From an uncultured Bacilli bacterium (GTDB lineage Bacteria > Bacillota_I > Bacilli_A > RF39 > UBA660): DNA of 63,900 nucleotides. Below are positions 34,786 to 43,304 of this stretch, in pieces. A program made the position numbers and the translations under genes. Within the stretch, counting starts at the first letter, position 1, and each line of letters starts with the position of its first letter. The notes under the pieces are model-generated. The model was not told the origin of the DNA, did no database searches, and was given only the letters and a program-made list of their open reading frames with translations. The DNA lies in the NCBI GenBank assembly GCA_934096815.1, contig CAKOMY010000007.1, positions 1-63,900 of the forward strand, in the 5' to 3' direction.

Positions 34786-36330
34786 TTATTTTGCTTCTTC
34801 TTGAGCTCTTGTTTCTCTAATTACAGTTATTTTAATTGTACCTGGGTATTGCATTTCAGATTCAATTCTTTCCTTAATTTCTCTAGCAATCTTAAATGAT
34901 GTTAAATCATCAACTTTATCTGGTTTTACAATAACTCTAAGTTCACGACCTGCTTGCATTGCGAATGTTTTATCAACACCTTCAAAACTATTACCAATTG
35001 TTTCTAGTTCTTCTAATCTCTTGATATAGTTTTCCATAGTATCGTTTCTAGCACCAGGACGTGATGCAGACATTGTATCAGCAATTGATACTAAAACAGA
35101 TATAATGTTTTTAGCTTCTTTATCACCATGATGGGATTCAATAGCGTTAATAACAACTTCATTTTCACCATACTTCTTAGCAAGATCAGCTCCTATTTCA
35201 ACATGTGAGCCTTCCATTTCAAAATCAATGGCTTTTCCAATATCATGTAAAAGTCCTGCTCTTTTAGCAAGGTTAACGTTTTCGCCAAGTTCAGCAGCCA
35301 TTATTCCGCAAAGGTATGAAACCTCTTTTGAATGTTGTAAAGCATTTTGACCATAACTTGTTCTAAAGTTTAATTTTCCAATTGTTTTAACTAATTCTGA
35401 ATCCATTCTAGTTAATCCTAGTTCTCTAATGGTATCATTTCCAATTTCTGTAATTCTTGCGTTCATATCCTTACATATCTTATCATAAATTTCTTCAATT
35501 CTAGTTGGATGAATACGACCATCTTTAACTAAGGTTTCAATTGTTTGTTTAGCTATTTCTCTACGGAAAGGATCGAAAGATGATATTGAAATTGCTTCAG
35601 GGGTATCATCAATTAATAAATCGACTCCTGTAACTGCTTCAATTGTTCTAATGTTTCTTCCTTCTCTACCAATTAATCTACCTTTCATTTCATCGTTTGG
35701 TAAACTAATAGTAGTAACTGTTTGAATTGTTGTAACGTCATTAGCATATTTTTCCATTGAGTTTACAAGAAGTTCTTTTGCTTTTTTATCAACTTCTAAT
35801 TTCGCTTCTGATTCTCTATCTTTGATATATTCAGCTATTTCTTTGCTCATTGAATCTTCTACTCTTTGCATAATAAGATCATGAGCCTTTTCTCTAGAAA
35901 GTTTAGCAATACTTTCTAATTTTTCAATTTCTTCTCTAAGAAGTTCATCCATTTTAACTTCTTTTTCTTGAATTTTCTTTTGCATTGTACTTAAATTTTT
36001 ATCTTTTTCTTCTAAAGAGTTATCTCTATTTTGTAATAATTCTTCTCTTTTATCTAAAGATTTTTCTCTTTGAAGAAGTCTATCTTCAGTATTTTTTATT
36101 TCGCTTTTTCTTTCTTTTATTTCGCGATCAGTTGCTTGTTGTAATTTAAAAGTTTCTTCTTTAAGTTCCATAAGGCTGTTACGTTTAGTTTTTTCAGCCT
36201 CTTTTTTGGCGTCATCTAAAATTTTATTTGATTTTTTGCCAGCGGTGAATCCTGAGAACGCAACTATGGCTCCACCTACAAATAATCCAATTAAAAGACA
36301 TAAAATGGAAGCTACACTTATAAAGTCCAT
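34786..36330 (-). CDS. rny: Ribonuclease Y
   Basis: Membrane-bound endoribonuclease that starts mRNA decay. 514 residues: N-terminal membrane helix (SVASILCLLIGLFVGGAIVAF), a long coiled coil (about 40-190), KH domain (KGRLIGREGRNIRTIEAVTG), and HD domain with LLHDIGKAIDFE and SHVEIG, ending TVIRETRAQEEAK. The rodZ-pgsA-recA-rny neighbourhood is Bacillus-like, here interrupted by metG. Confidence 0.97.
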   Translation of the reverse strand: MDFISVASILCLLIGLFVGGAIVAFSGFTAGKKSNKILDDAKKEAEKTKRNSLMELKEETFKLQQATDREIKERKSEIKNTEDRLLQREKSLDKREELLQNRDNSLEEKDKNLSTMQKKIQEKEVKMDELLREEIEKLESIAKLSREKAHDLIMQRVEDSMSKEIAEYIKDRESEAKLEVDKKAKELLVNSMEKYANDVTTIQTVTTISLPNDEMKGRLIGREGRNIRTIEAVTGVDLLIDDTPEAISISSFDPFRREIAKQTIETLVKDGRIHPTRIEEIYDKICKDMNARITEIGNDTIRELGLTRMDSELVKTIGKLNFRTSYGQNALQHSKEVSYLCGIMAAELGENVNLAKRAGLLHDIGKAIDFEMEGSHVEIGADLAKKYGENEVVINAIESHHGDKEAKNIISVLVSIADTMSASRPGARNDTMENYIKRLEELETIGNSFEGVDKTFAMQAGRELRVIVKPDKVDDLTSFKIAREIKERIESEMQYPGTIKITVIRETRAQEEAK

Positions 36331-36555
36331 AATGTTTCCTCCATATCTTTCTATATAAAAATTATTTTAATAATCTCTATAACTTTATTATAAAGAATTA
36401 GAAAGAAATAATCAAGGAAATTATCGGATGCAAATTTTTAAAAATTTTAGCAAAAAATAAGTAGTCTATATTTAACTACTCATTTCATTGATTTTGTTTT
36501 TAAATGTTGTTCATAAATATTAAACATAAATGGTTTATTCAATTTTGAACTTATA

Positions 36556-38121
36556 TTAATTTACTTTCATCAAATCTATCAATCTAGGAATTTCCACATT
36601 TGCATCTAATCTATTAAATAAAGGAACTCCCTTTTCAGTAACTTTATTATTATAATCTAGATTATCTTTTAACTTATCAAAAGTAATTTCTTCTTCCTTC
36701 AAACCTAATTGTCTATAAATATTATTACAAGTATCAGGCATAAAAGGATAAAATAATACGCTAATTTTTCTAATTGAATTATATAAATTATACACTACAT
36801 TAGTAAGTCTTTCTATATTTCCTTCTTTATATAATACCCATGGACTAGTTTCATCAATATACTTATTAGTTCTAGAAACAATATCTAATATGCTGTTCAT
36901 CGCATTAGGAATATTTATCTCTTTCATTTCTTCATTATATTCATCTATTTTATTATTAACATAATCATCTAATTCATTTTCTAAATCACTTGATAATCCC
37001 TTATTATTAATAATACCATCTTGATATTTATTAACCATAGCAATAGTTCTATTAACTAAATTGCCCAAATCATTACATAACTCTGTATTATATTTATTTA
37101 TAAATAACTCAGGAGTAAATTCACCATCTTGTCCATATGGTAAACTCTTTAAAAGAGTATATCTAACTGCATCTACTCCGTAAGCATTTGCAAGTACATC
37201 AGGATAAATCGTATTTCCTTTAGATTTACTCATTTTCCCGTCTCTCATCATAATAAAATCATGAACATATATATTTTTTGGTAAAGGTAAATCTAAAGCC
37301 ATTAAAAATATAGGCCAGTATATAGCATGAAATCTTAAAATATCCTTACCAATAATTTGAATATTTGCAGGCCAATACTTTTTCATTAATGAATCATCTT
37401 CTCTTAGATAACCAAGAACTGATATATAATTAAGTAAAGCATCTAACCAAACATACATAACATGTTTTTCATCTTGTGGAACTTTTATTCCCCAATCAAA
37501 AGTGGTTCTAGAAATACATAAATCTTCAATTCCAGAATTTAAAAAACTATTCATAACTTCATTCTTTTTAGATAAAGGAATTAAAAAGTTTGGATTATTT
37601 TTATAAAATTCTTTTAATTTATTTTCATATTTTTTCATATTGAAGAAATATGTTTCTTCTTCTACTTCTTTAACTTCTCTTCCACAACTTGGACATTTGC
37701 CATCAATTAACTGAGTATCTGTAAAAAATGATTCACATGGAACACAGTATTTTCCTTTATATTTTCCTTTATATATATCTCCTTGATTATATAAAATATT
37801 AAAAGCTTTAAGTATAGTTTCAACATGTCTTTTATCAGTTGTTCTTATAAAATCATTATTAGATATATTTAATAATTCCCATAACTTTTTAGCATCATTT
37901 GCCATCTCATCAACATATTCTTGTGGTGTAATTCCTTTTTCTTCTGACTTAATTTGTATCTTTTGACCATGTTCATCTAATCCGGTTACAAAATAAACAT
38001 CTTCATTTAACTGCCTATGATATCTTGCAAGTACGTCCGCTAAAATTGTAGTATATGCAGTTCCAATATGGAATTTACCACTAGGATAATATATCGGTGT
38101 TGTTATATAAAAACTTTTCAT
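36556..38121 (-). CDS. metG: Methionyl-tRNA synthetase, short form
   Basis: Charges tRNA-Met. 521 residues: TTPIYYPSGKFHIGTAYT (HIGH as HIGT), a zinc knuckle CVPCESFFTDTQLIDGKCPSC, KMSKSKGNTIYP, and the helical anticodon-binding domain. The C-terminal tRNA-binding (EMAP-like) domain of many MetRS is absent. TATAAT lies about 40 nt upstream of the start; no T-box or SAM element is visible. Confidence 0.95.
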   Translation of the reverse strand: MKSFYITTPIYYPSGKFHIGTAYTTILADVLARYHRQLNEDVYFVTGLDEHGQKIQIKSEEKGITPQEYVDEMANDAKKLWELLNISNNDFIRTTDKRHVETILKAFNILYNQGDIYKGKYKGKYCVPCESFFTDTQLIDGKCPSCGREVKEVEEETYFFNMKKYENKLKEFYKNNPNFLIPLSKKNEVMNSFLNSGIEDLCISRTTFDWGIKVPQDEKHVMYVWLDALLNYISVLGYLREDDSLMKKYWPANIQIIGKDILRFHAIYWPIFLMALDLPLPKNIYVHDFIMMRDGKMSKSKGNTIYPDVLANAYGVDAVRYTLLKSLPYGQDGEFTPELFINKYNTELCNDLGNLVNRTIAMVNKYQDGIINNKGLSSDLENELDDYVNNKIDEYNEEMKEINIPNAMNSILDIVSRTNKYIDETSPWVLYKEGNIERLTNVVYNLYNSIRKISVLFYPFMPDTCNNIYRQLGLKEEEITFDKLKDNLDYNNKVTEKGVPLFNRLDANVEIPRLIDLMKVN

Positions 38122-38367
38122 ATTTTATCACCATTTCCTTTCTTTAATTTTCTATATTATAATGTAAAAAATTGGTTATTCAGTTCTAAGTTTGAACGAA
38201 TATTTTAAAAATAGAAGGTATGATTTTGCTATATTTTATAACACTTCTATTACTATTTTTTTGTTTTCGCCTATAATTTTCCTGATTCACTTAATAAAGT
38301 AACCTTTAGCTCAAGCAGTCTTAAATTTGTGATACTTACTACATTTATAAAGTGGGTTTCTTTTAAT

Positions 38368-39408
38368 TTAAGCTTCTTCCTTTTTAGTTTTATTACCTTT
38401 TTTATTTAATGGTATGTTGTAAATGTCTCTTACTTTATTTTCAATTTCTTCTAAAATATCAGGATTCATTTTTAAATATTGTTTAACATTTTCTCTACCT
38501 TGACCAATTTTTTCACCATTATAACTGAACCATGCTCCAGATTTTTGAATAATGTTATTTTCACTAGCCAAATCAACTATTTCTCCAGTTTTACTTACTC
38601 CTTCTCCATACATAATATCAACTGTTGCTGATCTAAATGGAGGTGCTACCTTATTTTTAACAACTTTAATGTTTGTCTTATTACCGATAACACTATCTCC
38701 CATTTTAATTTGTTCACCACGTCTAATATCTAATCTAATTGTAGAATAGAATTTTAAAGCTCTACCACCTGGTGTTGTTTCAGGGTTACCAAATAATACT
38801 CCAACTTTTTCTCTTAACTGATTTATAAAAATAGCTGTTGTTTTAGTTTTAGAAATTGTTCCTGATAATTTTCTTAGAGCTTGGCTCATTAATCTAGCTT
38901 GTAAGCCAACATGAGAATCTCCCATTTCACCTTCTATTTCAGCTTGGGGAACTAATGCAGCAACCGAATCGATTACTACAATGCTTACTGCTTCACTTTT
39001 TACTAAAGCATCACAAATTTCAAGTGCTTGTTCTCCAGTGTCTGGTTGAGATAATAATAACTCATTAATGTTTACTCCTAATTTTTGAGCATAAACTGGA
39101 TCTAGGGCATGTTCTGCATCAATAAATGCGGCTCTGCCACCAGCTTTTTGTACTTCTGCAATAGCTTGAAGTGCAATTGTTGTTTTACCTGATGATTCAG
39201 GTCCATATATTTCAATGATTCTTCCTTTTGGGAATCCTCCTACGCCAAGAGCTATATCTAGGGAAAGTGAACCAGTTGATGTTACATCTATTTCCATGTG
39301 TTCAGAACTTCCTAGTTTCATTATAGCGCCCTTACCAAATTGTTTTTCAATATCAGCTAGTACTTGTTCTAATGCTTTATCTTTGTCCTTTGCGTCAATT
39401 GTTTTCAT
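38368..39408 (-). CDS. recA: Recombinase RecA
   Basis: Forms filaments on single-stranded DNA, drives strand exchange, and triggers LexA cleavage. I start at ATG 39408 (MKTIDAKDKDK) with ATAGGTGA upstream; an ATG at 39435 would add nine residues. 346 residues with Walker A YGPESSGKTTIALQ, DAEHALDP, VIDSVAALVPQAEIEGEMGD and NQLREKVG. A LexA-like box lies about 75 nt upstream, so SOS induction is likely. Confidence 0.96.
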   Translation of the reverse strand: MKTIDAKDKDKALEQVLADIEKQFGKGAIMKLGSSEHMEIDVTSTGSLSLDIALGVGGFPKGRIIEIYGPESSGKTTIALQAIAEVQKAGGRAAFIDAEHALDPVYAQKLGVNINELLLSQPDTGEQALEICDALVKSEAVSIVVIDSVAALVPQAEIEGEMGDSHVGLQARLMSQALRKLSGTISKTKTTAIFINQLREKVGVLFGNPETTPGGRALKFYSTIRLDIRRGEQIKMGDSVIGNKTNIKVVKNKVAPPFRSATVDIMYGEGVSKTGEIVDLASENNIIQKSGAWFSYNGEKIGQGRENVKQYLKMNPDILEEIENKVRDIYNIPLNKKGNKTKKEEA

Positions 39409-39480
39409 AAATAATTCACCTATTCTTTCCTTCATGCTTTAATTTTATTATAAGAAAATATATTTGTCAATATCTTTTTG

Positions 39481-39494
39481 CGAAAAAATGTTCG
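39481..39494. promoter_or_regulatory. SOS (LexA/DinR) box upstream of recA
   Basis: CGAAAAAATGTTCG, two mismatches from the Bacillus consensus CGAACATATGTTCG, inside the recA promoter region. ruvAB and the other repair genes here lack an obvious copy. Confidence 0.75.
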
Positions 39495-39553
39495 CAGATT
39501 TTAGAATTTGGAAATCTTAAAAATTAGATCAAAAAAATAACCTAATTAATAGG

Positions 39554-40153
39554 TTAAATATTTTTTAATAATACATTTTTATTAGCAACAAAATATTGGA
39601 TACCTGAATAAATTGATAAAATACAAGCAATAATCACTAAATAATATCCTAATGAGAACCCGAATAATTCAAATGGTAAATTAGAAAAGAACATTAATGA
39701 TAGCCCAGTCATCATACATGCTGTTTTCATTTTTCCCCAAATACTTGCTCCAACAGCTTTGCCATTTCTACTTCCAGCAACCATTTTAATTGAATCAACG
39801 GCTGTATCTCTTAAAATAATTATAACTGGAACAACTACAGGTAACATTCCATTACATGCCATAATTATCAAAATGCCATTTACAAGTATTTTATCAGCTA
39901 TGGCATCCATTACTTTACCAAAGTCAGTTACTTGATTATTTTTTCTAGCAATATTTCCATCTAATAAATCAGTTATTGACGCTATTATAAATAAAATTCC
40001 ACATATAATATATTTTAAACTTATTGTTACTCTTCCCATAACTAGATATTTAGTCTCATCGATTCCCATTTCATAAAATGGAAACATCATAATAATTATT
40101 ATTAATATAGATAAAAATATTCTTCCTAAAGTTATTTTGTTTGGTAAATTCAT
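39554..40153 (-). CDS. pgsA: CDP-diacylglycerol-glycerol-3-phosphate phosphatidyltransferase
   Basis: Makes phosphatidylglycerophosphate, the precursor of phosphatidylglycerol. 199 residues, about five membrane helices, with the CDP-alcohol phosphotransferase motif DLLDGNIARKNNQVTDFGKV and MDAIADK carrying the metal-binding Asp residues. Starts MNLPNKITLGRIFLS, typical. Ten nt downstream of the RodZ-like gene, as in many Bacilli. Confidence 0.95.
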   Translation of the reverse strand: MNLPNKITLGRIFLSILIIIIMMFPFYEMGIDETKYLVMGRVTISLKYIICGILFIIASITDLLDGNIARKNNQVTDFGKVMDAIADKILVNGILIIMACNGMLPVVVPVIIILRDTAVDSIKMVAGSRNGKAVGASIWGKMKTACMMTGLSLMFFSNLPFELFGFSLGYYLVIIACILSIYSGIQYFVANKNVLLKNI

Positions 40154-40163
40154 TTAATCCTCC

Positions 40164-40640
40164 TTATTTTGAAAAGAAATTTATAATATTTGTTCCTACA
40201 CTTCCAATTGTAACTTGTTTAATACTCCAAATTATTGCAAGTACAACTAAAATAACAATGATAATAATTGATATAGCAAATGTTTTATTATCTTTTAGTG
40301 GTGCTTGTCTTGTATAGGGTGATGCTATTCTTTTATTATTTTGTTCTTCTTTTAAATCTTCTTTAACTGCTTCTTCAATCTTTTTTATTTGTAATTTAGA
40401 TGTTTTTTCAAACATATATTCATTAAATTCATCTATAACTTCAACTGGATTTAATCCTAAATATTTAGAATATTCAGTAAGAATTTTCTTGAGTTCAAAT
40501 AAATCTTTAAATGCACCTATATTTCCTTCTTCAACTTGGGTTAATATAAGTTCATCAATGTTTAAATCTTTTGATACTTCGCTAAGACTTAATCCTGATG
40601 ATTCTCTTGTACTTTTAAGTACTTCACTTATCTCGATTAT
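40164..40640 (-). CDS. rodZ: RodZ-like HTH membrane protein with apparent AUA start
   Basis: 158 residues: an XRE-type HTH (IEISEVLKSTRESSGLSLSE, then VSKDLNID), a linker helix, a basic region, and one membrane helix (TFAISIIIIVILVVLAIIW), as in RodZ/YmfM, which links MreB to the membrane. No ATG, GTG or TTG begins the HTH; the only such start in frame (40415) would remove the whole DNA-binding-like domain. AGGAAGTGA is followed 6 nt later by ATA (40640), exactly where homologues have Met; an upstream TGA excludes earlier starts. ATT at 40646 is the alternative. The position before pgsA supports the identity. Confidence 0.78.
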   Translation of the reverse strand: MIEISEVLKSTRESSGLSLSEVSKDLNIDELILTQVEEGNIGAFKDLFELKKILTEYSKYLGLNPVEVIDEFNEYMFEKTSKLQIKKIEEAVKEDLKEEQNNKRIASPYTRQAPLKDNKTFAISIIIIVILVVLAIIWSIKQVTIGSVGTNIINFFSK

Positions 40641-40671
40641 AGTAATTCACTTCCTCTTTTTATAAATAAAA

Positions 40672-41017
40672 AATAACATTTAATAAGCCATGTTCTGTAC
40701 CCTCTTAAAGGGTGGCAAACATTTATCTATCTTTCGATTCCTGTAATTATTTCATTTCACAATTACAAGACTCCCCTACCATAATTTGGGTTTCTCACTC
40801 ACGGGGTTTACCACGTTCCACCCTACTCGTTTCCAAGTAGATTCGTCTCTTTGGCACTTTTACATCTATTTTAACCATTTGAGGTTATTTCGAAGCCGTT
40901 AGCAAATTTGCTACCTAAGGTTATTTTTTCCCTTAGCGTGAACTTTAAAATCATCTCAGACTTTGTGAGCATGGACTTTCCTCTACATTAAATGCAGCGT
41001 TTGCCTAAAATATTATT
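40672..41017 (-). ncRNA. rnpB: RNase P RNA, class B
   Basis: Catalytic RNA of RNase P, which matures tRNA 5' ends. The minus strand holds GAGGAAAGTCCATGCTC near the 5' end and GGTGGAACGTGG-like, GTGAGTGAGAAACCC and ACAGAACATGGCTTA blocks. Helix P1 pairs AATAATATTT (41008-41017) with AAATGTTATT (40672-40681), and P2 pairs GGCAAAC with GTTTGCC. About 346 nt. Its 5' end overlaps the last codons of gpsB; gpsB-rnpB adjacency is as in Bacillus. Confidence 0.95.
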
Positions 41018-41327
41018 CTTTACCATAAACAATTTTTTCTAAATTAGATAATCTTCTTAGAAGGTCAGTATTACCATTTGGAACACCTGTATCACTAGCA
41101 CTAATTTCTTCTTTAAGGCGACGATATTCGGCACTAATTTTACGATTATCTTCTCTTAAATTTTTATTTTCAGTTTCTAGTACTTTTACAGTTTTAATTA
41201 GTTCAGTATAATCTCTAATTACCATATCTAAGTATCTATCTACTTCTTGCATACGATAACCTCTTGCATCAATTTTAAATTCATGTCTTAATATTTCTTC
41301 GGGATTAAGATATAATTTATCCTCCAC
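41013..41327 (-). CDS. gpsB: Cell-division protein GpsB
   Basis: 104-residue DivIVA-family protein that couples division to peptidoglycan synthesis. LNPEEILRHEFKIDARGYRMQEVDRYLDMVIRDY is the membrane-binding/PBP-binding head; a coiled coil (KVLETENKNLREDNRKI) and a short C-terminal trimerisation helix (LLRRLSNLEKIVYG) follow. Small size and the rnpB neighbour separate it from DivIVA. Confidence 0.93.
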   Translation of the reverse strand: MEDKLYLNPEEILRHEFKIDARGYRMQEVDRYLDMVIRDYTELIKTVKVLETENKNLREDNRKISAEYRRLKEEISASDTGVPNGNTDLLRRLSNLEKIVYGKE

Positions 41328-41357
41328 TTATACACCTTCTAACTACCAATAATTTTA

Positions 41358-41462
41358 TTATTTATCACTTGATTTGTCAAGTTCATCAAAAATTTTAATT
41401 ATATCCTCATAAATTATTAAATCCTTAGTTTTTTCAATCATTTGTCTAAAAATGCTACTCAT
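41358..41462 (-). CDS. Possible small protein (34 residues)
   Basis: ORF beginning MSSIFRQMIEKTKDLIIYED and ending LDKSSDK, with GGTGATATT just before the ATG. It lies between the amidase gene and gpsB. Helical and acidic, unrecognised. The ribosome site supports expression, but it may be chance. Confidence 0.4.
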   Translation of the reverse strand: MSSIFRQMIEKTKDLIIYEDIIKIFDELDKSSDK

Positions 41463-41513
41463 AATATCACCAAGATTATAATACAACATAATTTTACAAA
41501 AATCTTAAATTCG

Positions 41514-43220
41514 TCAAATTATACCAAAATATTTAAGAATTGAATCAGCAATTGTATTACCGATTAACTCTTTATTATCCATTATCCATTTTGCATCTTC
41601 TTCATAATCATGATGGGCTACTTCTACTAAAATACCAAATTTAGGCATTCTAGTTTCACCTAAGGCACCATTAGAATATTTAACTCCTCGGTTACCATTT
41701 TCTTTATCGTAATAAATATTTAATAAATCACTTTGAATCATGTTGGCAAGACTATAGGTATTACTAGTTTGTTCATTAATCCATGTTTCAACACCTTTAG
41801 AGGTATGATCAGTACTAGCATTAGAGTGAATAGCAATATGTAAGTCAGCACCATAATATCTTGAATCAGCTACCCATAAATTAATATTACCATTAGGATT
41901 ATTACGATATACTTTAACATTATTTTCTTTTAATCTTTTTTCAATATAATTAGATAAATCATTCATTTCTTTTTCTTCATTGGTAAAACCAACAGACTTA
42001 ACTCCAAGGTTACCGGTTTGGTTAGATGGACTTAAATATACTTTATATCCAGTTTTATTTTCAACGTTTAAGTTAAATGTAGAAATAATGCTATCATAAA
42101 ATTTATCTTCTTTAACAATTGTTTTTAATGTCATATTATTTTTTATTTGAATTGGTTCTTTATAAATAGATGAATTCTCATTTGGTTCACTTCCATCAAG
42201 GGTATAATAGATTGTTCCTCCTTTATTTGGATTAGATATTGTTAAGTAAGAATTTTCTTTTATGTAATTTGGATTACTATTTATATACGCTGGTAAAAGA
42301 GTTGCTTTTTCTTTCATTTGAAAATTAACAGTAGCTTCTTTACTATAAGATGTATAGTCTAAATAATCGGCTTTTATTTTGAATGTATATTTATTATCTT
42401 TCATAAAGAATTCAGAACTTATTATAGCTCTATTTTGATTTAGTGAAACACTTTTAATTAAAATTCCATCTTTATATATTTCTAAGGTATAATTACTAGC
42501 GTTATCTCCACCTGTAAAAGTTAAAGGAACGTCCTGATAATCTAATAAGGCATCATTTTGAGGACTAACAATTTTAATATCACTTATAGGAGATAAATTA
42601 GAATATAAATCTATTTTATTAATAACATTATCGCCATCAAATAATTTAACTGTTAATACTTGATTTAAGCCATTAAAATATTTTTGCTTAATAATGTATT
42701 CATTGTCATTAATACTTTCTTTGGTAATTAATGTTTCACCATCAAATAATCCGATTTCATAATTTTTACTTTCTAAATTGCCATCTATATATAAAGTATA
42801 ATCTTCATTATTTTCTAATACTAAATTATTATCTTTACTAAATGTAGGTTCAGTATAAGTAAATTCATAGGGATTTTTAACTGTAATGCTTGCTCCTAAT
42901 TTATCATAGGCATATATTAACATTTTATATTTATTATCATATTTTAAGTTTGGCATATCAATATCAATTATGTTTTCAGTTGTTTTTTCATTAGCAATTA
43001 TATTGCTATCTTCATCATAAACAATTATTTCATAATCTACAGCTGATTTTGTTTTTTCAAATTCAATATGATATTTAGTACTTATATTGGAAACATTTAT
43101 AATTTTAAAACTTTTTAAAAAATCATCACTATTTATTATAGAATAAGACATCGTTAAAGAACCTAAAAATAAGGTTATAATCGCTACTAAAAATGTTCTT
43201 ATTTTAAGTTTTCTAATCAT
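41514..43220 (-). CDS. Cell-wall amidase with N-terminal repeat domains
   Basis: 568 residues, exported by an N-terminal hydrophobic segment (RTFLVAIITLFLGSLTMSYS). Several beta-sandwich (fibronectin/Ig-like) repeats follow, then a chitobiase-C-like segment (GGTIYYTLDGSEPNENSSIY), then an Amidase_3 domain from about residue 390. The second zinc His and catalytic Glu are visible in ADLHIAIHSNAS and GILVEVAHHD. The usual first-ligand motif GHGG reads YLSPSNQTGN, as in a clostridial amidase subgroup, so the zinc site differs. Probably an N-acetylmuramoyl-L-alanine amidase acting on the wall. Confidence 0.82.
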   Translation of the reverse strand: MIRKLKIRTFLVAIITLFLGSLTMSYSIINSDDFLKSFKIINVSNISTKYHIEFEKTKSAVDYEIIVYDEDSNIIANEKTTENIIDIDMPNLKYDNKYKMLIYAYDKLGASITVKNPYEFTYTEPTFSKDNNLVLENNEDYTLYIDGNLESKNYEIGLFDGETLITKESINDNEYIIKQKYFNGLNQVLTVKLFDGDNVINKIDLYSNLSPISDIKIVSPQNDALLDYQDVPLTFTGGDNASNYTLEIYKDGILIKSVSLNQNRAIISSEFFMKDNKYTFKIKADYLDYTSYSKEATVNFQMKEKATLLPAYINSNPNYIKENSYLTISNPNKGGTIYYTLDGSEPNENSSIYKEPIQIKNNMTLKTIVKEDKFYDSIISTFNLNVENKTGYKVYLSPSNQTGNLGVKSVGFTNEEKEMNDLSNYIEKRLKENNVKVYRNNPNGNINLWVADSRYYGADLHIAIHSNASTDHTSKGVETWINEQTSNTYSLANMIQSDLLNIYYDKENGNRGVKYSNGALGETRMPKFGILVEVAHHDYEEDAKWIMDNKELIGNTIADSILKYFGII

Positions 43221-43272
43221 GTAACTTCCTCTATCCTATTATAAATTATATAATATTTTTTAGAGAAAAAAA

Positions 43273-43296
43273 AGACAATATTTTTTAACATTGCCT
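43273..43296 (-). terminator. Terminator of the helicase gene
   Basis: GGCAAT and ATTGTC form the stem on the minus strand, followed by eight T, just after the helicase stop codon. Confidence 0.7.
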
Positions 43297-43304
43297 TCAA
43301 AATT

